Positions 57,476 through 64,000 of a stretch of 64,000 nt of DNA are shown piece by piece. Every line of letters begins with the position of its first letter. The stretch's first letter is position 1. The DNA is from Diphasiastrum complanatum (lineage: Eukaryota > Streptophyta > Lycopodiopsida > Lycopodiales > Lycopodiaceae). A model generated the notes under the pieces. That model was not told the origin of the DNA and did no database searches. It saw nothing but the letters and a program-made list of their open reading frames with translations. A program made the translations under genes and the position numbers. Location: NCBI GenBank assembly GCA_029204225.1, contig CM055108.1:16208722-16272721 (forward strand). The letters are read 5' to 3'.

Positions 57476-58548
57476 GCTGAAGACACAAGTTATCTCTCAC
57501 CCATGACCGAGGAGGTCTCAGAAGGAAGAGAGCAGAAGAAGTTGAGAGTTGAGCATGAGAGCCAAGGAAATACTAGCTAGGAAGATAATGATTAACTATG
57601 TGAGCCTACACGGTGTATCCCAAAGAAGGAATGACCATGTAGGAGCTAGTAACATTTCCTTGAATAATTGTAATAAATGTAGACCCCCCTTAAAATAGTA
57701 AGAGTGAGCCACCTTTTGATGGTGACCTCTAGTGGAAGGGCAAATTCCACATGTAATTTCTAGTTTGGTGGAATTGCCACTTGAGCTCCTCATGGGCAGC
57801 CTTCTTGCTTATTTAGGGGCCCCCCTCTCTTGTGAGAGAGCTTTTTTTGTATTTCAAGTTTTCTTGAGCTAATAAAGAAGATCCTCCACGAGTTCTTGAA
57901 GAACACTAAGCTCCTTGTTCATGGCAATGCTCTTGAGTGAGGTTTCTATGAGCATGCTTGATTCCCGTACATTGTGGATTAACTAGAATCTTGTTTCTTT
58001 GTTTCTTGTTAGTTGTGGATTAGGATTCAGTTCTTGTTGTGGATTAAAGTAGGATTCAGCATTCAAGTAAACTAGATAGGCTGGTTTGTGGCATAGATCT
58101 TGCACATTTCCTTACAATCCAGTTCTTGATTGTTCTTGAGTAATCTAAGCATCAAGTGATGAGTGTTTCTTGATTCTTAGATTGTTAAAATGCTGCTAGG
58201 AATCTTGTTTCTTGTTCTTGTTTCTTGTTTCTTGTTTCTTGAATCTTGTTTTCAGTAGCTAATCTAGTTTTTGATTGTTCTTTGATTCAGTAGTTAGTGT
58301 AGGTTTGCTCCTTGCTCTGAAATGCTGATCCTCTTGAGTTGTAGATGGTTACATGGCTAGTGTATGCATGTAGCTGAGTATCAAACCCGTTCTCCCATTG
58401 ACAGGCTGGAAAATACATTGAAACTGAGAAATGCTTCTGTTGTTGACTGTTCTAACAAGAAGATATTCCATAACAAACTATAACGTCAGAAGTAATAAAA
58501 GAAAGAAAAGAGACAAAACTGTGTTTACAGATTCAGTGAATCTGTGAA
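57476..58548 (+). mobile_element. Gypsy LTR region adjoining a tRNA-Asp primer-binding site
   Basis: The part from 57476 to about 58115 is homologous in the same orientation to 62225-62870. Shared blocks are GGAATGACCATGTAGGA, GAGCCACCTTTTGAT, GTGACCTCTAGTGGA and AAGTAAACTAGATAGGCT, the last as a close variant. The right end at about 58548 (GTGAACA) abuts the primer-binding site. The 58120-58540 part, rich in TTTCTTGTTTCTTG, has no counterpart in the other copy. Confidence 0.6.
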
Positions 58549-58552
58549 CATT

Positions 58553-58564
58553 TGGCGCCGTTGC
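58553..58564 (+). other. tRNA-Asp-type primer-binding site
   Basis: TGGCGCCGTTGC matches the first 12 bases of the Athila/Tat-type Gypsy primer-binding site, two to four bases after the LTR end. Confidence 0.75.
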
Positions 58565-58734
58565 ACAGCTCCACGGACATTACACAGCTCAAACCATTTT
58601 GATCTGTGCTCCACAACCATTGCTCTCCGCACTTCCATGCTTTCATATCAGAGCACACCATTTTTAAACTGGCTTACCGCAAACCGCACTCCTCAACAGA
58701 CGCTTCACGCTCCATTCCCAGCTGAGCCACGGTT

Positions 58735-59395
58735 CCATCTCAACCGGCACTAGAGCCATCTCTCACACCTCAACCGATGCACTACAATCCTATCTCAACC
58801 GAAGCCCATCAGTTAGATCTCAACTGATGCCCATCTCTCGGATCTCAACCGACGACCTTCAATCCTATCTCAACCGACGGCCTTCAGACTTATCTCAACC
58901 GACAGCCATCCGTATGATCTCAACTGAAGCCCATCAGTTAGATCTCAACCGACGCCCATCTCTTGGATCTCAACCGACGGCCTTCAATCCTATCTCAACC
59001 GACGGGCTTCAGACTTATCTCAACCGACGGCCATCAATCCAATCTCAATCGAAGCCCATCAGTTAGATCTCAATCGACGCCCATCTCTCGGATCTCAACC
59101 GATGGCCTTCAGTCCTATCTCAACCGACGGCCTTCAGACCTATATCGACCGACGGCCTTCAGACCTATCTCAACCGACGGCCTTTAGTTACATCTCAATC
59201 GAAGCCCATCAGTTAGAACTCGACTGACGCCCATCTCTCATATCTCAACCGACGACCTTCAGTCCAATCTCGACCGACGTCCATCAGTCAGATCGCAACC
59301 GACGGCCTCAGTCATATCTCAACCGACAGCCTAAGTCAGATCTCAACCAACGGCCTCAGACAACTGTCAACAGACGGCCTACTTCCATCAACCCA
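58735..59395 (+). repeat. Minisatellite with units of about 30 bp
   Basis: At least 20 imperfect units of TCTCAACCGACGGCC followed by TTCAGTCCTA or ATCAGTTAGA run head to tail. Variants of two main types (ACGGCCTTCAG and AAGCCCATCAG) alternate in a partly higher-order pattern. It translates to a repeated ISTDG/LNRRPS peptide in some frames, but the frames drift and stop. It lies just downstream of a retrotransposon primer-binding site, that is, in the leader. Confidence 0.9.
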
Positions 59396-59970
59396 GATCC
59401 ACGCTAGCCCCTAGACAGTTCCACCGGCGATCAGACCGGATACGCATAGCCTATTCCAAAACCACAGTCTGTATTAATGATCTATCCGACAATTTATCTC
59501 TCTATTTCACTACTGAAAACGAGATCACATTCAACACAAACGATCGCATTGATCTTTAGAGATCTGCTTGCACAGTGAAACTGTATCCAACCGCAGCACA
59601 CCGCAATATTACGGTCTCCGGCTCCTTTATCACCTCCAACCGCCATTGACAACCAACAACAACCGTCCTTGACCGCCATCAACCATCACAGACCGCCATA
59701 ACCGCAATATTACGGCCTACGATTCCTTCACCACCTTCAGCCCAAATGACCACCAATGATAGCCATCGCCCACCACGACCATAGCCACCCGCAAACAACC
59801 GCCATCGACCTCCATCAACCGTTCCTGACTGCCACACTAGCCATCTTACGGCCTACTACGGATACACCTCACCGTCACAGCCCGCAGCATACCACAATAT
59901 TACGGACTGCGACTCTTTCATCATCATTAACAACCCATAAATAACCGTCATAGCCGCAATCCAACTCTCG
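59396..59970 (+). repeat. Degenerate CCGCCAT/CAACC-rich stretch
   Basis: Short motifs ACCGCCATCAACC, CCGCAATATTACGG and ACAACC recur irregularly. CCGCAATATTACGG, a palindrome-like 14-mer, appears twice in that form (near 59601 and 59702), with variants such as CCACAATATTACGG near 59890. The composition continues the preceding minisatellite without a fixed period. Confidence 0.6.
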
Positions 59971-59974
59971 CCAA

Positions 59975-60448
59975 TTGCGGGTAGATCCTTATTATGTGCC
60001 AACACCGAGAGGGAATAAATGGAAAGATTTGGGATTGGCTATGGACAATTGGCCAATCATCCATCAGCCCTACATTTGGACAATATCGATGGATTTCCAC
60101 CGGGCTTTACAAGTGTACCAGCGAGAGTATGACCACTCTCTAGATCCATTCGATCCAAATAAGTCGATGGCCTTAGAGAATATCAAAGATCAGTTGTCGG
60201 TTGCTCGTTTATATTTTTGTGCAACATTGATGGGAGGCTCCTAGGAATCTCGCTTCACATCATGGACAACCTCAAAGTGGATTGCAGGAGCCCATCAATG
60301 TTTTCTGTCCCATAACTTGGATTTCAATACTGCCCGCCTCGACTTTGTGGAGAAGGTGTCATACCATTTAATAAAGATTCGGCGCGAAGCTAATAAAAGT
60401 CCCCAATAACTGCATCTCGAAGGTGTCGTGGGATTGCCACCAGTTTTG
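59975..60448 (+). pseudogene. Unidentified frame next to a Gypsy polypurine tract
   Basis: The frame MRVDPYYVPTPRGNKWKDLG and LAMDNWPIIHQPYIWTISMD runs 89 residues to a stop and then continues in frame for about 70 residues with one more stop. Its tryptophan-rich, gag-like composition and position between leader and polypurine tract suggest a retrotransposon protein. I do not recognise the family. Confidence 0.35.
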
Positions 60449-60459
60449 GTGGGGGATAC
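60449..60459 (+). other. Polypurine tract
   Basis: GGTGGGGGATAC immediately precedes an LTR start (TGTTGGAGGG), the usual arrangement in plant Gypsy elements. Confidence 0.75.
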
Positions 60460-61168
60460 TGTTGGAGGGTTTGCGGATCCCACTAACCCTAGTTAACAAG
60501 TGAGCAGGATTTGGAACCTTGCATGTGTAAGTCCAACCCGATGATCACATAGTTATTTTAGAAAGTCAATAAAAGGACTTTAGGCCTTTTTGTGGGACTT
60601 TTAATATCGCAGGGCCTAAATGTCAAGTTAGTGAATAAAGTTGGGTTTTCCTCCAATTTGGATGGTTCTCACTCTTTTTTAAATTTGAATAATTAGGGAG
60701 GCACAAATGGACCAATAGGATTCAGAGGCCAGGGTCCTCCTCTCTACTATAAAAAGAGACCAACTTGAGTTCCTACAGATGTTCATTTCCTCATTTCAAT
60801 AAAGCAGATTGGTTCTCTTCAGAAATGGATTGATGAATATCCTTGCTCTCTATCACTTTTCCTCCATCTCTCATGCTTTCTTTGGTTTTTGCTAATTGTT
60901 GGATCTGATTGTTATTGGGATTGTATGTTATTATACTTTTTATGAGAGAGAAAGGGGGAGAGAGAGAGAGAAAGGGTAAGCTATCTTGTTGTGGATCGTA
61001 GTGTTAATGGATGTTAGAGTTAGATTTGGATCTTCCATTCATGTTGAAATCTGAACTATACTATTGCTCTCATGGGAATGAACCTACGCGTGACAACTAA
61101 CTTCGTCTCCTTGATGCTAGATTGACTAGATCTTGGTTTGACATATTCAAGGAAAGAAACCCACTCCA
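60460..61168 (+). mobile_element. Gypsy 3' LTR (about 709 bp)
   Basis: It begins TGTTGGAGGGTTTGCGGATC after the polypurine tract and ends CCCACTCCA. It contains a TATA block CTACTATAAAAAGAGACC near 60755, an AATAAA block and GA/AG microsatellite runs near 60950-60975. The reverse-oriented, truncated copy at 43569-44057 shares the last about 480 bp. The LTR ends exactly where the copy 3 leader of the H4-like family begins. Confidence 0.8.
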
Positions 61169-61856
61169 GACGCGCGAGAATGAGAAATAAGTGGACAAAA
61201 AAATGAAGGCACGCACGTCGATTCAATATTGCGAGAGAAGGCCAGAGAACAAAATAACAATGGAATTATGAACAAAAGATCATGGAATCTTACTAAATAA
61301 GGTGGTGCCCATATTTATAGCCCTTTCTTGTTAATCACAGCCATACATTTGTCCATGAATCAAATGTCCACCAATCAGAGAGATACACCATTGTACCTAC
61401 GTTGCAATACCATAAAAGCTCTATCATTACCATGTCCGAATAATCATAGGCCTGCCCGAGTATCTATTACCAATATTTATGAATTTATATTAGCCGAATA
61501 ATCACTAGCCATTATCATTAGCCATAAAACGTTCATGAGGGTCATAATTGGTCTCTCCCTCATCTTATTTAAGCACAAACAAGATAACAAAAGAAATTGC
61601 GCAATTGTTCATTCAGAATGGATTCAAAAGGCAGATCAATCTAGCCGATATCGATTAGGCATGCGAGAGTGACTGAACTAAGAGGCGCCTCAACAAGGAC
61701 ACGTGCTAAACCAAAAACTGTGTATCATCAAAGCTTGCTTCGGTAGATTCAAAATACAAGCTAAAGCTATGAAGATACTACCGAAGCAAGCTTTGATCAT
61801 TCATAGTGCCTTCCAATAACTTCACTGGAGGACTCTGATATTGGATCAGCGTGCAT
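61169..61856 (-). promoter_or_regulatory. H4-like family promoter, copy 3, with hairpin and motifs
   Basis: On the minus strand the order is: motif TCTGATATTGGATCAGCGTG (near 61835), a hairpin (61727-61797), a second motif near 61644, the inverted CCAAT block (about 61370), the TATA box (61312-61320), GGGCACCACC, and a leader with one motif near 61210. It lacks any coding region, since the LTR at 60460-61168 replaces it. The opposite side is cut at 61857 by Gypsy gag. The order matches copy A. Confidence 0.65.
61727..61797. other. Perfect 20-bp inverted repeat (hairpin) in promoter copy 3
   Basis: ATCAAAGCTTGCTTCGGTAG at 61727-61746 is exactly complementary to CTACCGAAGCAAGCTTTGAT at 61778-61797, with a 31-bp spacer. 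It is homologous to 35736-35810 but has a C:G pair in place of A:T at the sixth base of the GCTTG(A/C)TTC block. Confidence 0.88.
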
Positions 61857-62250
61857 GATAGAAGACCGACCATTTGCAATTTATGGAACAACCAAAGAGT
61901 GGTATTTGAATCTCGAAGCTCCTGATCTTGCTTCTTGGACCACCCTCAAGGACGCTCTCGTCAAGCATTTCAAACCATCTAAACTGACTCAGAGCCCATT
62001 CATTCAAATTACCCATATCAAGATGCATCGTGAAGAGTCTGTTTAATACTACATTGAGTGTTTTAAATTTCTCAAAGTAAAATGTGTTGATGAAAATATC
62101 ATCAAACGTATGGCCATAAAAATGTTCTTGATTGGATTGCCTAAAAACATCCGTCGTGAACTCAAACCAGTTGACCTTTATGATCAACTTAAAGATGTGT
62201 TGGCTGATTCTAACAAATCCCCAAGATACTCGGATAGAGCTACCCAAGAG
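61857..62250 (+). pseudogene. Ty3/Gypsy Gag fragment
   Basis: The plus-strand frame reads IEDRPFAIYGTTKEWYLNLE, SWTTLKDALVKHFKPS and QSPFIQITHIKMHREESV. A stop follows, then YYIECFKFLKVKCVDENIIK and FLIGLPKNIRRELKP. This is the retrotrans_gag pattern (W..L...L...F....). It has no start of its own, since it begins at the junction with the promoter copy, and ends at an LTR near 62250. Confidence 0.7.
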
Positions 62251-62870
62251 CACCTCTCACCTTAGACTGAGAAGGTCTCTGAGAAGACGAGATGAACAAA
62301 GACTGAGAGCCGAGAAATACTAGTAGTAATGACAAGCAAGAACTGTGTAAGCCTCGTGGTGAATCTCGAAAGATGGAATGACCATGTAGGAACTAGTATT
62401 TCTAGGCAAATGTAATAAATGCAAGTAGACCCCTCTTAAAGAAAGTAGAGAGAGCCACCTTTTGATTGTGACCTCTAGTGGAGAGTATTATTCCACTTAT
62501 AATTTGTAAAATGTGAAAATTTCACTAGGATGCTTGCTAAGGAGCTCTCTTGCTTATTTAAGAGACTCCGTCTTTGTGAAGAGGAGCTTTTTGTGAAATA
62601 TACATACTCCATGCTGAAATGAGAAGAGCCTCCACGAGATTTGGTGCATCCATTGAGCTCCTTGATCATGCTTGTTTCTTGAGTGAATGCATTCATGATC
62701 TTGCCCTTCTCCCTGTTGTGTGTGGTTGCGGATTGTAGAGTGGATTAGATTTGCTGCTTTCCTAGAGTGGATTAGTTTTCTTTTCTTGTTTGTGGATTAA
62801 TGTAAGAACTAGCATTCAGGTAAACTAAATAGGCTAGAAATGTGGTATAAATCTTGCATATCCTCCAACA
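62225..62870 (+). mobile_element. Gypsy LTR related to 57476-58115
   Basis: Same block order as the other copy, with a TATA-like TTATTTAAGAG and a CTCCACGAG block. It ends near CATATCCTCCAACA, followed by TTT, the same three bases that precede the primer-binding site in the other copy. The site itself is not recognisable here. Confidence 0.6.
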
Positions 62871-62879
62871 TTTACTTTT

Positions 62880-63525
62880 GATTTTTTCGATACTCCTTAT
62901 TTTTTGATACTCCTTAATTTTTCGATACTCCTTAATTTTTCGATACTCCATATTTTTGGATACTCCATTATTTTTTTATACTACTTATTTTTCGATATCC
63001 CTTATTTTTTGATATTCATTATTTTTCGATACTCCATATTTTTCGATACTCATTATTTTTTATACATTTTTTTCGAGCCTTCGATTTTTTTGATACATTT
63101 TTTTCGATTCACCAGCACAGATTTTTGATACACTTTTTTGAGTCAACTACATAATTCTCGATACATTTTTTTAATTCAACAGCATAATTTTTTTATACAA
63201 TTTTTTCAAGCCTTCTATTTTTTGAGTCATCTATTTTTCGAGTCCTCTAATTTTTCGATATAATTTTTTTGAGTCTTCTATTTTTTTAGTCATCTGTTTT
63301 TCGAATCCTCTAATTTATCGACACAATTTTTTCTAGTCATCTGTTTTTCGAGTCCTCTATTTTTCGATACATTTTTTTGTATTCACCTACACAGATTTTT
63401 TATACAATTTTTTCGAATCACCAACACAGATTTTTCGATTTATTTTTTCAAGTCACCAACATAATTTTTCGATACAATTGTTTCAAGCCTTTTATTTTTC
63501 GAGTCATCCTTTTTTTCAATCCAAA
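62880..63525 (+). repeat. T-rich leader with TTTTTCGATAC repeats
   Basis: About 25 degenerate copies of TTTTTCGATACTCC or TTTTTCGAGTC alternate with T runs. The strand asymmetry is extreme, with long T tracts on the plus strand switching to A/C-rich sequence after about 63525. The region lies between an LTR and gag, so it is the untranslated leader of the Gypsy element. Confidence 0.7.
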
Positions 63526-63655
63526 CAAATTTTTGACCCCATACAAAAAACAAAATCTAAAAACACACCAAAAAATCCAAAAATACCAAAACCCCTAAAA
63601 AATTCAAAAACACTGGAAACACATACCCAACACAAAAACACCACAACAGTACCCA

Positions 63656-64000
63656 ATGAACCAGCAAATAGATCCTCGAATCCCAGACGATTATCCATAT
63701 GAGGTAAGGTCCCCTATAGCTGAACAAATCAGACGTCATAGGTTCTACCGAATGCGGGCCCAACTCCAAGAGCCATCCACAAACCCATTTGAGGGACAAG
63801 AACTTGATAGAGCCGAGTCTTCACGAGCACGGGCCCATTCTTTTGGTGCTGAACCCTCCCAGGTCCGAACCAACCTTAATGGTGCTTCTACCACTCATGG
63901 AGCTCATCTATAGAGACGTACACCCAAGCTAGATCTACCAAAGTTTGACGGTACTTCGGACCCTCAAAGATTTTTGCAAATATTTGAGAATGCATGTGAT
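63656..64000 (+). pseudogene. Gypsy Gag N-terminus, running off the window
   Basis: The frame starts MNQQIDPRIPDDYPYEVRSP and is Arg/Glu/Ser-rich. A TAG at 63911 interrupts it. The same frame continues RRTPKLDLPKFDGTSDPQRF and LQIFENACD to the window edge. KLDLPKFDG is the usual start of the Gypsy Gag core. The element continues beyond the window. Confidence 0.8.

Noticed and set aside
58827-59187. Reading the minisatellite as a repetitive protein (ISTDG/LNRRPS repeats)
   Set aside because: The unit length is not a stable multiple of three, frames drift into stops, and the array lies in a retroelement leader.
61846-62253. 135-residue minus-strand frame
   Set aside because: It is antisense to the clear Gypsy Gag frame on the plus strand and has no motif.
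1-64000. CRISPR arrays, rRNA or bacterial operon signals
   Set aside because: The direct repeats seen are minisatellites or LTR-associated, without uniform unique spacers. Gene structure and retroelements are those of a plant nucleus.

Overview
The window is nuclear DNA of a land plant. It holds four recognisable host genes separated by long AT-rich tracts packed with retrotransposon debris. Evidence for a land plant: a GRAS regulator, a CYP94-type cytochrome P450, a chloroplast NDH-complex subunit (PnsB5/NDH18) with GT-AG introns, plant Copia and Ty3/Gypsy elements with tRNA-iMet and tRNA-Asp primer-binding sites, and CT/GA microsatellites beside two of the genes. A 3.7-kb intron and the high load of decayed repeats suggest a large genome. 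A fern or other non-seed vascular plant is my weak preference, not a determination.

Layout: 1-575 is the 3' end of a conserved F-box-type gene (+). 580-15,300 is intergenic, with Copia and Gypsy relics, tRNA-derived SINE heads and short tandem duplications. 15,338-17,614 is an intronless NSP2-like GRAS gene (+). 18,808-23,967 is PnsB5 (-) in five exons. 24,100-34,500 is mostly Copia, including a gag-protease element with a complete 655-bp LTR. 40,329-41,972 is a single-exon CYP94 gene (-). 44,400-64,000 is a mosaic of Gypsy and Copia fragments.

The most unusual content is a dispersed, repeated and decayed set of divergent histone-like reading frames. An H3-like frame (34,740-35,191, -) keeps a TKQTAR tail motif and a near-canonical histone-fold core. 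An H4-like frame occurs in two copies (49,831-51,355, - and 44,058-44,425, +). A weaker H2B-like frame lies at 37,821-38,302 (+). They are associated with a distinctive promoter module: about 18 copies of a two-part motif (a GATATC half and a GCGCGC half, both orientations), a long hairpin with a compensatory base change between copies, and a CCAAT/TATA block seen three times. Copy A suggests a divergent H3-like/H4-like pair sharing one control region. All copies are broken by frameshifts, stops or nested insertions. I see no polymerase or integrase that clearly belongs to this family. Whether it is an endogenous virus, a transposon with captured histones, or amplified host paralogues cannot be settled from the sequence alone.

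The host genes show no operon-like relationship to each other. They are independent genes embedded in repeats. Homology statements are from visual recognition, without database searches.
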